NCBI RefSeq assembly: GCF_009910845.1
Contig: NZ_SIJB01000005.1
Span: 1-64,000 of the forward strand
Direction of reading: 5' to 3'
Length of the DNA: 64,000 nucleotides
Source of the DNA: Chengkuizengella marina
GTDB taxonomy: Bacteria > Bacillota > Bacilli > Paenibacillales > KCTC-33759
Shown one piece after another: positions 24,734 to 35,091 of this stretch (its first letter is position 1; the number at the start of each line of letters is the position of its first letter). The notes under the pieces are model-generated. The model had not been told where the DNA came from, did not search any database, and was given only the letters and a program-made list of their open reading frames with translations. A program made the translations under genes and the position numbers.

Positions 24734-24762
24734 TTGATTACTCTTTAACTTGGTAGCATACT
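24734..24762 (+). promoter_or_regulatory. Probable promoter of the his operon
   Basis: TTGATT (24734-24739), 17 nt, CATACT (24757-24762). It is 45 nt upstream of hisZ and follows the yvoF terminator. No T-box or riboswitch is visible between it and hisZ. Confidence 0.5.
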
Positions 24763-24806
24763 AAAGTGTTTTGAGTTAATGAGAAGTATTGAATGAGGTG
24801 AAGTCG

Positions 24807-25982
24807 GTGTCAAAACCAAAAGTTTTTGAAAAACCATCTGGCGTAAGAGATTATTTGCCTTACGCTGTACGAGAGCTGAGAACGATAGAAAATAATGTAT
24901 TACATTGCATGCAAAAGTGGGGGTATCAGGAAATTCATACACCTACATTAGAATATTACGATACTGTAGGTATGGCAAGTTTAACGTCAGACCACAAGCT
25001 TTTTAAGCTTTTAGATAAAAAAGGTACAACACTTGTATTAAGATCAGATAACACTGCCCCAATTGCAAGGGTTGTTTCATCATTATTAAAAGATGAACCC
25101 CTTCCCATTCGGTTATCTTATCATTCTAACGTGTTTAGAGCGATGAAGGATGAAGCGGGGAGAGACGCTGAATTTTTACAGACAGGAGCGGAGTTAATCG
25201 GAGATGGATCTCCTGATGCAGATGCTGAAATCATTGCACTTGCTATATCTTCTTTAAAAGCAGCGGGTATTGAGAATTTTAAAATTGCATTGGGTCACAT
25301 GGGATTTCTACAAGGTTTATTTGAAGGGACATTCATTGCTCAAGAAAAACAAAACATCTTGAAAGATCATTTATTGAATAAAAATTATGTAGGTTATAAA
25401 CAGGCAATTAAACACTTGTCTATTCCAGAGGAAGCAAAACAAGAGTTAGAAGGTCTACTAAAGTTAAGAGGCGGAAAAGAAATTTGTGAGCATGCTAAAA
25501 CCTATGTTAATGATCCATCAACAAAACAATCCATTCACCATTTATGTGAAGTGTGGGAAGTATTAGAAGCTTATGAAGTTTCTCAACATGTCGTTATTGA
25601 TTTAACAATGCTTGGAGATTTTTCTTATTATACAGGAATGACTTTTGAAGGATATGCAGGTAAACTTGGTTTCCCAGTATGCAGTGGGGGAAGGTATGAT
25701 AATTTACTTACGCAGTTTGGTAGACCCGCACCTGCGACCGGATTCTCATTAAAAACAAATCGAATTTTAGAGGTTGTGAGTCAGCATTCTAGTTGTGAAT
25801 TTCCTCGTATCTTAATTTTATATGATGAACAAAATCGTACGGAAGCATTAAAACATGCACAAATGTTAAGAGCTGACGGTCAAATCATTGAAACTAGAAA
25901 AACAACGTCCACATTTGAGTTAACGCCTCATCTATTGCAAAATTACACAGACATTATAAATATGACGAGAGGAGGTAAGTAG
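24807..25982 (+). CDS. hisZ: ATP phosphoribosyltransferase regulatory subunit
   Basis: 391 aa. It is a histidyl-tRNA synthetase paralogue that lacks the aminoacylation role and completes the short form of HisG. Class II motifs remain: KPSGVRDYLPY, LRSDNTAPIARV, and FRAMKDEAGRDAEFLQTGAE. GTG at 24807 is chosen because GAGGTGA lies just upstream. The stop codon directly abuts the hisG start. First gene of hisZ-G-D-B-H-A-F-IE-J. Confidence 0.93.
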   Translation: MSKPKVFEKPSGVRDYLPYAVRELRTIENNVLHCMQKWGYQEIHTPTLEYYDTVGMASLTSDHKLFKLLDKKGTTLVLRSDNTAPIARVVSSLLKDEPLPIRLSYHSNVFRAMKDEAGRDAEFLQTGAELIGDGSPDADAEIIALAISSLKAAGIENFKIALGHMGFLQGLFEGTFIAQEKQNILKDHLLNKNYVGYKQAIKHLSIPEEAKQELEGLLKLRGGKEICEHAKTYVNDPSTKQSIHHLCEVWEVLEAYEVSQHVVIDLTMLGDFSYYTGMTFEGYAGKLGFPVCSGGRYDNLLTQFGRPAPATGFSLKTNRILEVVSQHSSCEFPRILILYDEQNRTEALKHAQMLRADGQIIETRKTTSTFELTPHLLQNYTDIINMTRGGK

Positions 25983-26612
25983 ATGGAAATATTAAAAGTA
26001 GCCATGCCTAAAGGTAGAATTTTTAAACAAGCATCTCAGTTATTCCGTGATGCTAACATACCAATACCAGATGATTTTGACGATTCTCGAAAATTAATTA
26101 TACCTATTCCAGAAGCAAATATGGAGTTTATTATGGCGAAACCAGTAGATGTTCCCACTTATGTTGAATATGGTGTAGCTGATGTTGGTATTGTAGGCAA
26201 AGATGTATTAATGGAGGAAAATAGAGATGTTTATGAACTTATAGACCTTGGAATTGCTAGATGCAGAATGTCTGTGATTGGGCTTCCTACTTGGAAGGAA
26301 GTGATGAATCCAAAGGTTGCTACAAAATACCCTAATCTAGCTAGTCAATATTTTAGAGAACGTGGTCATCAAGTGGAAGTTATTAAATTAAATGGTTCCA
26401 TTGAACTTGCTCCTTTAATTGGATTGTCAGATCGAATTGTAGATATGGTAGAAACAGGCCGAACGCTCCGGGAAAATGGATTGATAGAGTTAGAAGAAAT
26501 GTTTTCTATTACAAGTCGTTTAATCGCAAATCGAGTGAGTTATAGGATGAAAAACCATGCAATTCAACTGCTTTGTGATCAGCTTCAATCGGTAATAGAA
26601 ATCAAAGTATAA
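25983..26612 (+). CDS. hisG: ATP phosphoribosyltransferase catalytic subunit (short form)
   Basis: 209 aa, the short HisG_S type that depends on HisZ. It joins ATP and PRPP as the first, committed step of histidine synthesis. [21 protein letters not shown], and [18 protein letters not shown] then RTLREN are typical. The long-form regulatory domain is absent. AGGAGG lies inside the end of hisZ, so translation is coupled. Confidence 0.95.
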   Translation: MEILKVAMPKGRIFKQASQLFRDANIPIPDDFDDSRKLIIPIPEANMEFIMAKPVDVPTYVEYGVADVGIVGKDVLMEENRDVYELIDLGIARCRMSVIGLPTWKEVMNPKVATKYPNLASQYFRERGHQVEVIKLNGSIELAPLIGLSDRIVDMVETGRTLRENGLIELEEMFSITSRLIANRVSYRMKNHAIQLLCDQLQSVIEIKV

Positions 26613-26640
26613 AATAGGAAAATGGAGGAGGTGTAATAGG

Positions 26641-27921
26641 ATGAGAATTTTACGTGCTAAAGAATTTGCTATAAATCGAGAAGTTGAATATGGCTCAGTA
26701 GAACAAAATAAAGTTGTACAAAATATTATCCAGGCTGTTATTCGTGAAAAGGATAAAGCCTTAATTAAATATACAAAGCAATTTGACGGTGTGCAATGTG
26801 CAAATTTAAGAGTATCTGAACAAGAGCTAGATGAGGCTTATGGCCAAGTTGATTATCAATTTCTATTCGCTTTAAGAAAAGCTTCTGAAAACATAAGAGA
26901 TTTTCATGAAAGACAAAAGCGCAATTCTTGGATGGATTTACAGGAGGATGGAAGCTTATTAGGACAAGTCATAAGACCTTTGAAAAGAGTAGGGATTTAT
27001 GTGCCTGGGGGAACAGCTGCTTATCCTTCATCTGTATTAATGAATGCAATACCTGCGCAAGTTGCTGGTGTTTCTGAAATCGTCATGGTGACACCTCCAT
27101 CCACAAACGGGGAAGAAGGGATTAATCCGTATATTTTAGCGGCAGCTAAGGAACTTGGCATTCAAGAAGTGTATCGAGTAGGTGGAGCACAGTCGATTGC
27201 GGCTTTGGCATATGGAACAGAAACGATTAGACCTGTAGATAAGATTTGTGGTCCAGGAAACATTTATGTAGCATTAGCAAAACGTGAGGTATATGGTGTT
27301 GTTGATATTGATAACATTGCTGGACCTACAGATATTACGATTTTAGCCGATCAATCAGCCGATGTCTCTTACGTAGCTGCAGATCTTTTATCTCAAGCAG
27401 AACATGATGAACTATCCACAGCAATATTAGTAACAAATTCTTCTGAGCTAGCATCTCAAGTTCAACAAGAAGTAGAGAGTCAATTGAACGTTCTGCCTAG
27501 AAAAGAGATTGCTAGTAAATCTATAAACGAGAACGGTGCTATTCTAATTGTTGATCATATTGAAGAAGGGATTCAGGTGGTTAATGAATTGGCTCCAGAG
27601 CATTTAGAAATTATGGTCGATGATCCGATGAGTATTTTAGGTAGGATTGAAAATGCAGGTGCAATCTTTCTAGGCAGATATAGTGCTGAACCTGTAGGTG
27701 ATTATTTTGCAGGCCCTAATCATATTTTACCCACAAATGGAACCGCTCGGTTTTCCTCCCCTTTAAATGTGGATGATTTTTTTAAAAAATCAAGTGTTAT
27801 TTATTATAGTAAAGATGCCATTTTACAAAATGGTGAATATATTATGCAGCTTGCTAGACAAGAAGGTTTTGAAGGACATGCTAGATCAATACAAATTCGA
27901 TTAGAAAAGGAAGGAGAGTAG
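26641..27921 (+). CDS. hisD: Histidinol dehydrogenase
   Basis: 426 aa. It oxidises histidinol to histidine with two NAD+ and zinc. GIYVPGGTAAYPSSVLMNAI, KICGPGNIYVALAKREV, DIDNIAGPTDITILAD, QAEHDELSTAIL and APEHLEIMV with the catalytic Glu-His pair are all present. RBS GGAGGAGGTG. It follows hisG by 28 nt. Confidence 0.96.
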   Translation: MRILRAKEFAINREVEYGSVEQNKVVQNIIQAVIREKDKALIKYTKQFDGVQCANLRVSEQELDEAYGQVDYQFLFALRKASENIRDFHERQKRNSWMDLQEDGSLLGQVIRPLKRVGIYVPGGTAAYPSSVLMNAIPAQVAGVSEIVMVTPPSTNGEEGINPYILAAAKELGIQEVYRVGGAQSIAALAYGTETIRPVDKICGPGNIYVALAKREVYGVVDIDNIAGPTDITILADQSADVSYVAADLLSQAEHDELSTAILVTNSSELASQVQQEVESQLNVLPRKEIASKSINENGAILIVDHIEEGIQVVNELAPEHLEIMVDDPMSILGRIENAGAIFLGRYSAEPVGDYFAGPNHILPTNGTARFSSPLNVDDFFKKSSVIYYSKDAILQNGEYIMQLARQEGFEGHARSIQIRLEKEGE

Positions 27922-27922
27922 G

Positions 27923-28516
27923 ATGGATAACAATCGTACTTCTGAAATTAAAAGAAAAACAAACGAAACGGACATTTCTCTACAACTTGCAGTTGATGGT
28001 ACTGGGAAAACGGAAATTGAAACTGACATCCCTTTTTTGAATCATATGTTGGATCTGTTTACAAAACATGGACAATTTGATTTAGAAGTTAAGGCTCAAG
28101 GAGATATAGAAATTGACGATCATCACACGGTTGAAGATATCGGAATATGTTTAGGACAATCGTTGTACAACGCACTTGGAAATAAAAAGGGAATTAAAAG
28201 GTATGCTAGTGTTTTTGTTCCTATGGATGAAGCATTAGCACAAGTGGTTATAGATGTCAGCAATCGTCCACACTTTGAATATCACGCTGAGTATCCTTCT
28301 AATTTAGTTGGGAGCTTTTCTACTGAGCTTGTACATGAATTTTTATGGAAGTTTGCACTTGAAGCTAGATTAACATTACATGTTATTGTGCATTATGGCC
28401 ACAACACGCATCATATGATTGAAGCTGTGTTTAAGGGTCTCGGACGTGCATTGGATGAAGCAACTATGATTGATCCACGTGTTCAAGGAGTTCCCTCTAC
28501 GAAAGGGGTGTTATAA
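27923..28516 (+). CDS. hisB: Imidazoleglycerol-phosphate dehydratase
   Basis: 197 aa monofunctional HisB, without the phosphatase domain found in E. coli. Metal-binding motifs FLNHMLDLFTKHG, DDHHTVEDIGICLGQ and HYGHNTHHMIEA are present. It starts one base after hisD ends. Confidence 0.96.
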   Translation: MDNNRTSEIKRKTNETDISLQLAVDGTGKTEIETDIPFLNHMLDLFTKHGQFDLEVKAQGDIEIDDHHTVEDIGICLGQSLYNALGNKKGIKRYASVFVPMDEALAQVVIDVSNRPHFEYHAEYPSNLVGSFSTELVHEFLWKFALEARLTLHVIVHYGHNTHHMIEAVFKGLGRALDEATMIDPRVQGVPSTKGVL

Positions 28517-28519
28517 CCA

Positions 28520-29137
28520 TTGATCGCAATTATTGACTATGGTATGGGTAATCTGCACAGTGTAAGTAAGGCAGTAGAAAGATTAGGTTACGCCGCTTTG
28601 GTTACTTCTAATGAACAAGAGATACTTGATGCTGATGGAGCTATTTTACCTGGAGTTGGGGCGTTTGGTGATGCAATGGAACAATTAAAACAAACCGGAC
28701 TTCAAGAGGTTATATATAAGTTTGTACTCACTGGAAAACCTCTGCTGGGTATTTGTTTAGGTATGCAACTTCTTTTTTCAAGTAGTGAAGAATACGGGGA
28801 ACATGAGGGTTTGAATTTGTTGCCTGGTCGAGTGACTCGTTTTAAAGGTGATTATAAAGTTCCACATATGGGCTGGAATCAATTGATTGTTAAACAGAAA
28901 CATCTATTATTTGAAGGTTTAGAGGAAGGTCATGTTTATTTTGTGCATTCTTTTCATGTGAAACTTGATCAGCCTACCGATTTATTAGCATCGACAGAAT
29001 ATTTTCAAGAGGTTACAGCGATTGTAGGGAGAGATAATGTATATGGAATGCAATTTCACCCTGAAAAAAGTGGAACGATGGGGATTAAATTATTGAGTAA
29101 CTTTTTGAAAACATCAGAAATATCTATTTTGAAATAA
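28520..29137 (+). CDS. hisH: Imidazole glycerol phosphate synthase subunit HisH (glutaminase)
   Basis: 205 aa class I amidotransferase. Nucleophile Cys in GICLGMQLLF (about residue 80), and catalytic His-Glu in YGMQFHPEKS. It supplies ammonia to HisF. TTG start 4 nt after the hisB stop, with AAAGGGGTG upstream. Confidence 0.95.
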   Translation: MIAIIDYGMGNLHSVSKAVERLGYAALVTSNEQEILDADGAILPGVGAFGDAMEQLKQTGLQEVIYKFVLTGKPLLGICLGMQLLFSSSEEYGEHEGLNLLPGRVTRFKGDYKVPHMGWNQLIVKQKHLLFEGLEEGHVYFVHSFHVKLDQPTDLLASTEYFQEVTAIVGRDNVYGMQFHPEKSGTMGIKLLSNFLKTSEISILK

Positions 29138-29160
29138 AGTTAATTATGGAGGAGACGAAC

Positions 29161-29892
29161 ATGTCATCATTTACAATTTATCCTGCGATTGATATTTTAG
29201 ATGGGAAATGTGTACGATTAGTGCAAGGAGATTACAATCAAGAAACAGTATACCATCAAAATCCGGTTGATGTTGCAAAAACTTGGGAAGAGCAAGGTGC
29301 ATCATGGATTCATGTAGTAGATTTGGATGGTGCAAAGGCCGGTTATCCTATTAATGAAAAAGTGATTGGAAACATTGCTTCTTCCGTAAACGTGCCTATT
29401 CAAGTGGGTGGAGGCATACGTTCAATAGAAAATATAGAGCAACTCTTAAAATTGGGTGTTTCTAGAATCATCATTGGAACGGCAGCGATAGAAGATCGTG
29501 ATTTTGTAGAGAATGTATTAGAACAATATGGAGACAAGGTAGCCATTGGAATAGATGCAAGGGATGGATACGTTGCCACTAGAGGTTGGTTGGAAACTTC
29601 CAAAGTAAAGGCAGATGAACTAGCGCAGCAATTAGCACAAAAAGGAGCAAAAACATTTATTTTTACAGACATATCTAGAGATGGGATGATGCAAGGACCG
29701 AATGTGGAGTCCATCGTTAAGTTGGCTAAATCTTCAGGACAATCTGTCATAGCTTCTGGAGGTGTAAGTGAATCAGATGACTTAAAGAAGTTGGCGGCTC
29801 ATAAACAGGATGGTGTTATAGGTGCAATTGTAGGAAAGGCACTTTATACAGATAAAATCCATTTGGCTACAGCGATAGAGGAAGGATTCTAA
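29161..29892 (+). CDS. hisA: Phosphoribosylformimino-5-aminoimidazole carboxamide ribotide isomerase
   Basis: 243 aa TIM barrel. [19 protein letters not shown] is the HisA N-terminal motif with the catalytic Asp, and [14 protein letters not shown] carries the second. Start ATG at 29161 follows GGAGGAGA; the frame opens earlier at 29146 but without an RBS. It is homologous to HisF. Confidence 0.95.
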   Translation: MSSFTIYPAIDILDGKCVRLVQGDYNQETVYHQNPVDVAKTWEEQGASWIHVVDLDGAKAGYPINEKVIGNIASSVNVPIQVGGGIRSIENIEQLLKLGVSRIIIGTAAIEDRDFVENVLEQYGDKVAIGIDARDGYVATRGWLETSKVKADELAQQLAQKGAKTFIFTDISRDGMMQGPNVESIVKLAKSSGQSVIASGGVSESDDLKKLAAHKQDGVIGAIVGKALYTDKIHLATAIEEGF

Positions 29893-29895
29893 TTT

Positions 29896-30669
29896 ATGTT
29901 AGCAAAAAGAATTATCCCATGTTTAGATGTGAAAGATGGACGTGTCGTAAAAGGAATTAATTTTGTTAATCTACGAGATGCCGGTGATCCAGTTGAATTA
30001 GCAGAAATATATGATAAAGAAGGTGCTGATGAACTAGTTTTTCTAGATATATCTGCATCCGTTGAAGGCCGTGCAACAATGGTAGAAGTGGTTAAACAAA
30101 CGGCAGGTGAGATTGCAATTCCCTTTACTGTAGGTGGGGGTATAAGTAGTGTAGAGGATATGAAGAAATTGCTTCGAGCAGGAGCTGATAAAATAGGGAT
30201 AAATACAGCTGCTATTCAGAACCCTACTCTAGTTTCAGAAGGTGCTCGTAAATTTGGGTCTCAATGTATCGTTGTAGCCATTGATGCGAAGTATAATGAG
30301 GAATGGAAAGATTGGGAAGTTTATACACATGGAGGAAGAAATGCTACAGGTATTAAAACCTTATCATGGGCCAAAGAAGTTGAAAACTTAGGTGCTGGTG
30401 AAATTTTATTGACAAGTATGGATACGGATGGCACAAAAGATGGATTTGATATACAATTAACAAGGGCAGTTTCAGATCTTGTGAGTATTCCTGTCATTGC
30501 ATCAGGAGGTGCAGGCAGATCTGAGCATTTTTATGATGCTTTTTCTCAAGGTAGGGCAGATGCCGGTCTTGCTGCTTCTATTTTTCATTATAAAGAATTA
30601 TCCATTGATAACCTAAAACAAGAGTTAAAGGAAAAAGGGGTGGAAGTACGTTGGCAAAGCAACACTTAA
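29896..30669 (+). CDS. hisF: Imidazole glycerol phosphate synthase subunit HisF (cyclase)
   Basis: 257 aa TIM barrel. [19 protein letters not shown] with catalytic Asp11 and [16 protein letters not shown] with the second Asp are present. It works with HisH to make imidazole glycerol phosphate and AICAR. The stop overlaps hisIE by 19 nt. Confidence 0.95.
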   Translation: MLAKRIIPCLDVKDGRVVKGINFVNLRDAGDPVELAEIYDKEGADELVFLDISASVEGRATMVEVVKQTAGEIAIPFTVGGGISSVEDMKKLLRAGADKIGINTAAIQNPTLVSEGARKFGSQCIVVAIDAKYNEEWKDWEVYTHGGRNATGIKTLSWAKEVENLGAGEILLTSMDTDGTKDGFDIQLTRAVSDLVSIPVIASGGAGRSEHFYDAFSQGRADAGLAASIFHYKELSIDNLKQELKEKGVEVRWQSNT

Positions 30670-31325
30670 AAGATTTAAATGAGGTATTAAATAGAATAAC
30701 TTGGGATGATCAAGGTCTAGTTCCTACAATCGTTCAAGATCAAAACAGTAAAGATGTATTAATGATGGCTTATATGAATAAAGAATCATTAAAGTTGTCA
30801 TTGGAAACAAGAGAAACTTGGTTTTGGAGTAGATCTCGTCAAAAGCTATGGCACAAAGGTGAGACATCTGGTCATACTCAATCCATAGTAAAGTTGAAAT
30901 ATGATTGTGATGCAGATACTTTGTTAGTATTTGTCAATCAAAAAGGTTCTGCATGCCATACAGGAGAACAAAGCTGCTTTTTTAATGAAGTTGCTATTTC
31001 AAAGTCAGAAGATAATGTACCAAAAGATCCTGGAGAAGATGATTTTAAAATAATATCTGTTTTAGAATCTGTCATTTCAAAAAGATATGAGGAAAGAACC
31101 CAAGGGGCATATACGACTTATTTATTTGAAAAAGGCATCGATAAAATATTGAAAAAAGTTGGTGAAGAAACTGCAGAAGTTATCATTGCAGCTAAAAATA
31201 AAGACAATCAAGAACTGACTTACGAGGTAAGTGACTTAATGTTTCATATTATGGTATTGTTAAAAGATAGAGACTTACCAATTAAAAATATAATGAAGGA
31301 GTTAGAGAAGCGTCATGTTGATTGA
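30651..31325 (+). CDS. hisI: Bifunctional phosphoribosyl-AMP cyclohydrolase / phosphoribosyl-ATP pyrophosphatase
   Basis: 224 aa fusion. The N-terminal HisI domain (1-125) has [25 protein letters not shown] and the zinc Cys in [12 protein letters not shown]. The C-terminal HisE domain (about 135-224) has the [13 protein letters not shown] helix. TTG start within the end of hisF gives a 19-nt overlap, so translation is coupled. The last 11 nt overlap hisJ. Confidence 0.94.
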   Translation: MAKQHLKDLNEVLNRITWDDQGLVPTIVQDQNSKDVLMMAYMNKESLKLSLETRETWFWSRSRQKLWHKGETSGHTQSIVKLKYDCDADTLLVFVNQKGSACHTGEQSCFFNEVAISKSEDNVPKDPGEDDFKIISVLESVISKRYEERTQGAYTTYLFEKGIDKILKKVGEETAEVIIAAKNKDNQELTYEVSDLMFHIMVLLKDRDLPIKNIMKELEKRHVD

Positions 31326-32121
31326 TTATCATACACATCATGAGCGTTGTGGACATGCTTCTGGATCCTTAGAGGAATACGTAAAAAAAGGCATTGACAT
31401 CGGTTTGCAGCAGTTAGGCTTATCGGATCATATGCCTTTAATTCATGTAGACCCAAAAACGTATTTACCTGGAATGGCTATGCCTGCAAATGAACTTCCA
31501 AGATATGTCGAAGAATGTTTTTTATTAAAGGAAAAATATAAAAGCCAAATTGAGATTAAAGTTGGACTTGAGGCAGATTACATTGAAGGATATGAAGCTG
31601 AAATTGAAAAAATCATCTCTTCCTACGCATGGGATTATGTCATTGGATCTGTTCATTTCTTAGGAGAATGGGATATTTCAGATTCTAGACAATTAGATGG
31701 GTGGGATCATAAAGATGTGGATGACGTGTTTACACAATATTATGATGCAGTTCAAAAAGCAGTAAAAACAGGTTTCTATGACTATATTGGTCATTTAGAT
31801 GTGATAAAAAGGTTTGGTCGGAAGCCAAAAAGTGATATGATAGAGAAAGAGAGGCAAACGTTAAATCTCATTAAGGAACATGATTTAGCGATAGAATTAA
31901 ATGCCTCTGGTTTACGTATGCCCGTTGAAGAAATGTTTCCAAGTGAACGTATTCTAATCGAATCTCATAAACTCGGCATTCCTTTAACGATTGGCTCAGA
32001 TGCTCACAAACCAGATCAGCTTGGATTGTTTTTAGATCAAGCGCGAAATTTGTTGAAAAAAATAGGTTACACTCAGTTGGCTACGTATGATCAACGTAAG
32101 CGGATCATGGTATGTTTATAA
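31315..32121 (+). CDS. hisJ: Histidinol-phosphatase, PHP family
   Basis: 268 aa. It hydrolyses histidinol phosphate. PHP metal ligands are visible: [12 protein letters not shown] (residues 4-15), [34 protein letters not shown] and [14 protein letters not shown]. In B. subtilis the homologue is outside the his operon; here it overlaps hisIE by 11 nt, so it is clearly part of it. hisC (aminotransferase) is not in this window. Confidence 0.93.
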   Translation: MLIDYHTHHERCGHASGSLEEYVKKGIDIGLQQLGLSDHMPLIHVDPKTYLPGMAMPANELPRYVEECFLLKEKYKSQIEIKVGLEADYIEGYEAEIEKIISSYAWDYVIGSVHFLGEWDISDSRQLDGWDHKDVDDVFTQYYDAVQKAVKTGFYDYIGHLDVIKRFGRKPKSDMIEKERQTLNLIKEHDLAIELNASGLRMPVEEMFPSERILIESHKLGIPLTIGSDAHKPDQLGLFLDQARNLLKKIGYTQLATYDQRKRIMVCL

Positions 32122-32139
32122 ATTTTCAGGAGGTAAATC

Positions 32140-33090
32140 ATGAATTATGAATGTGTGAAAGTATTCACAGGATCTGCCAATCCTCAGCTGGCACAACAAA
32201 TATGTAATAATCTTGGTAAATCATTAGGGAAGATTAAACTTTCCAGATTTAAAAGTGGTGAGATTTATGTCCATTATGAGGAATCTATTCGTAATTGTGA
32301 TGTTTTTCTTGTTCAATCTATTTCACACCCGATTAATGAACATTTGATGGAACTTCTTGTTATGATTGATGCTGCTAAAAGAGCTTCTGCAAGAACCATT
32401 CAAGTTGTATTACCTTATTATGGGTATGCTCGTCAAGAAAGGAAAGCAGCTCCACGTGAGCCTATTTCAGCAAAGTTAGTTGCAGACTTATTAACTACTA
32501 CTGGGACTAGCCGTGTTATTACAATTGATTTACATGCTCCTGCTATTCAAGGGTTTTTCAATATTCCAGTGGATCATTTAACAGCATTGGATCATATCAC
32601 GCACTATTTAAAAGCGCAAAATATTGAAAATCCAATTGTCGTTTCTCCAGATGCAGGTAGAGCATCCACTGCAGAAAAGCTGGCCAATTATTTAGATTCA
32701 CCTTTTGCGATCATGATTAAAAAACGCCCTGCACATAATGAATCAGTTATTACACATATTATTGGAGATGTTAAGGGACAAACCCCTATTATTATCGAAG
32801 ATATGATTGATACTGGAACTACCATTGTCAATGTAGTAGAAGGTTTAAAAGAAAAAGGTGCCAATGATGTTTATGTATGTGCAACACATCCTGTATTCTC
32901 TGGTCCAGCCTTGGAACGGTTAAATCATCCAAATATAAAAGAAATTGTAGTCACTGACTCCATCGCATTGCCAGAAGATCATCCAACTAAGTTTAAAGTG
33001 ATCTCAATGGCAGGGTTACTTGCGGACGCTATAAAAATTATTATGGAGGGTGGATCTATCAGTACTTTATTTAAGTCAGGTGGAGTTTAA
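32140..33090 (+). CDS. prs: Ribose-phosphate diphosphokinase paralogue in the his operon
   Basis: 316 aa. It should make PRPP, the substrate of HisG, from ribose 5-phosphate and ATP. PYYGYARQERK, TIDLHA, FFNIPVDHLTA and the flexible-loop Lys/Arg in KKRPAHN are kept. Several usual motifs differ: FSDGE is FKSGE, PDHGGVTRAR is PDAGRASTAE, and DDIIDTAGT is EDMIDTGTT. It is therefore a divergent Prs class, conserved in place in Paenibacillus-type his operons as I recall. Loss of ADP control is possible but inferred. RBS AGGAGG, 18 nt after hisJ; a terminator follows. Confidence 0.85.
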   Translation: MNYECVKVFTGSANPQLAQQICNNLGKSLGKIKLSRFKSGEIYVHYEESIRNCDVFLVQSISHPINEHLMELLVMIDAAKRASARTIQVVLPYYGYARQERKAAPREPISAKLVADLLTTTGTSRVITIDLHAPAIQGFFNIPVDHLTALDHITHYLKAQNIENPIVVSPDAGRASTAEKLANYLDSPFAIMIKKRPAHNESVITHIIGDVKGQTPIIIEDMIDTGTTIVNVVEGLKEKGANDVYVCATHPVFSGPALERLNHPNIKEIVVTDSIALPEDHPTKFKVISMAGLLADAIKIIMEGGSISTLFKSGGV

Positions 33091-33146
33091 ACCTGTTTTA
33101 GCAATAACATGATTTGAGTATTATCTTGTCAAATCATCACTTTAAA

Positions 33147-33202
33147 AATCCCCAAAAGGTAAAGAAAAAGGGCTTCCTTCTTTTTTGCTTTTTGGGGGTT
33201 TC
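33147..33202 (+). terminator. Terminator of the his operon
   Basis: CCCCAAAA at 33150-33157 pairs with TTTTTGGGG near 33189-33197, with an inner AAGAA/TTCTT stem, then TTTCG. The stem is long and interrupted. Confidence 0.75.
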
Positions 33203-33307
33203 GATATGAACGTTACTTTTTTAGGTAGTTAAGATATGTTATACTTTGTTTGATTCTTTCTAATAGAGGTTATTTGAACCTGTACTTATATGGAGGTGCC
33301 TACAGAA

Positions 33308-34996
33308 ATGCAAAGAAAAAGAACAGTGGTTGAAAGGGATAAAACGAATATTGTATCACTTAGCATGAATGCCACATTCTTTTATGAAAAAGCTGTCCAT
33401 TTTTTGGATCGTTATCAATATGCTAAGGCACTAAAATATTTTAGAAGAGCCATGGAGTTAGAACCGGAAAATCCGGTTAATCATGCTAACTTGGCTGGCG
33501 TATATTCTGAATTAGGTGATTATAGAGAATCGAATAAAATTTTAAAAAAGGTACTCGATGAAGTGGATCCTTCCATGACAGAGTGTCATTTTTATATGGC
33601 GAATAATTATATGAATATGGATTTATTTGAATCAGCTGAAGAGGCATTAGTTTCTTATTTAGAAAAAGATGTTGAGGGACAATATTTAGAAGAATGTGAT
33701 GATATGATTGAACTTTTAAGTATTGAACTCAATCGAGATATTCCCATCAAAAAAATGAAGTCGAAAGAAAAGTTTTTTGAACACGATCGTGCACGACTTT
33801 TATTAGAAGAGGGAAAATGTCCTGAGGCCATTCATTTATTAAAAAAAATTATTAAAAAATATCCAGATTTTATTGCAGCTCAGAATAACCTAGCTTTAGC
33901 ATATTATTATATAGGTGATTATGATAGAACAGCTGAACACATTGAAGATGTTTTAAAAGTAGATCCAGGAAATTTACATGCTTTATGTAATTTAGCTATA
34001 TATTATAGACAAATTCAAGAAGAGAACAAATTATCAGAACTTTTACAATTGTTAAGCAAAACGTATCCATATCTTCCAGATCAGCTCTACAAACTTGCAA
34101 TGACCTTGGGATTATTAGGTAATCACGAAATGGCATACCATCATTTTTTAAGATTAATAAAAACAGGCGATGAGGCTATTGAGCCGTCTTTGTTTCATTA
34201 TGCAGCTGTTGCCGCTTTTAATACGAAAAGGTATGAGAAAGCGTTGAACCTGTGGAAACAGGCAAAGAATTTAGATGCTAAAGAGATTGTACCCAACTTT
34301 TTTATTGAAGAATTTGATAAGTTAATAACCAATCAACATATAATATTAAGTTATCATTATTTTTTACCTTTTGAAGAGCATTTTCATATGCTTGGGAAAT
34401 GGAAGGAAAATGTATTAAATGAGTGGAATACAAATCATATTGTTCGAACCTCGCTAAAATGGGGTTTGTTTCATGGTACGATGACAAATAAACTTCAAGT
34501 TCTGGAAATCATAAGCTTTATCCAGAATAAAGATGTAGAAGACTTATTAAGAAAATTTCTTTTAGAACCAACTGAAAAAGATAAACTTAAAAGAATGGCT
34601 GTTTTTTTACTTCGAACTATGAAAGCTTCGGAGCCTTACGAAATGATAACAAATGGGGAAAAATTAAATATAGATTTATTACCTCTTTCCAATAAGCTAA
34701 TCACTTGGGATGAGAAATGGCATTTGATTATCAATGCTGCCTTAATACACATGGAAGATCGATATGATTTACAGCAAAAATATGAGTTGTATACATTGTG
34801 GGTTCATTTTCTTACCATGAAATACCCAAATGTACCTAAAATAAATAAGCCAAAAGGTTGGTCTGCAGCACTTGAGTATTTAATCGCGAAAATGTACAAT
34901 GTTGAAATCACCTATCGTGAAGTCTCAGAAAGATATCAAATATCTGTGTCTACGATTAAAAAAAATGTTGATTTAATAAAAGATAACGTTTTGTAA
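33308..34996 (+). CDS. TPR-repeat protein with C-terminal helix-turn-helix-like segment
   Basis: 562 aa. Several tetratricopeptide repeats lie in the N-terminal half (YAKALKYFRRAMELEPENP, NHANLAGVYSELGDYRESNK, AQNNLALAYYYIGDYDRTAE, ALNLWKQAKNLDAKE), so it is a protein-binding scaffold. The last 40 residues (EITYREVSERYQISVSTIKK) look like a helix-turn-helix. No signal peptide. The start at 33308 has GGAGGTG 9 nt upstream. It has its own leader after the his terminator. Function unknown. Confidence 0.75.
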   Translation: MQRKRTVVERDKTNIVSLSMNATFFYEKAVHFLDRYQYAKALKYFRRAMELEPENPVNHANLAGVYSELGDYRESNKILKKVLDEVDPSMTECHFYMANNYMNMDLFESAEEALVSYLEKDVEGQYLEECDDMIELLSIELNRDIPIKKMKSKEKFFEHDRARLLLEEGKCPEAIHLLKKIIKKYPDFIAAQNNLALAYYYIGDYDRTAEHIEDVLKVDPGNLHALCNLAIYYRQIQEENKLSELLQLLSKTYPYLPDQLYKLAMTLGLLGNHEMAYHHFLRLIKTGDEAIEPSLFHYAAVAAFNTKRYEKALNLWKQAKNLDAKEIVPNFFIEEFDKLITNQHIILSYHYFLPFEEHFHMLGKWKENVLNEWNTNHIVRTSLKWGLFHGTMTNKLQVLEIISFIQNKDVEDLLRKFLLEPTEKDKLKRMAVFLLRTMKASEPYEMITNGEKLNIDLLPLSNKLITWDEKWHLIINAALIHMEDRYDLQQKYELYTLWVHFLTMKYPNVPKINKPKGWSAALEYLIAKMYNVEITYREVSERYQISVSTIKKNVDLIKDNVL

Positions 34997-35091
34997 TATA
35001 AATTACTTTATTTTTTCTTATTTTACTTTATAATAATTATTAGATGATATTTATTATAAAAAACATAAATAACGAGTTGGGAGGAATTATG

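Noticed and set aside
24625-24806. T-box or other riboswitch before the his operon
   Set aside because: The leader between terminator and hisZ is only about 80 nt and has no T-box sequence or specifier stem.
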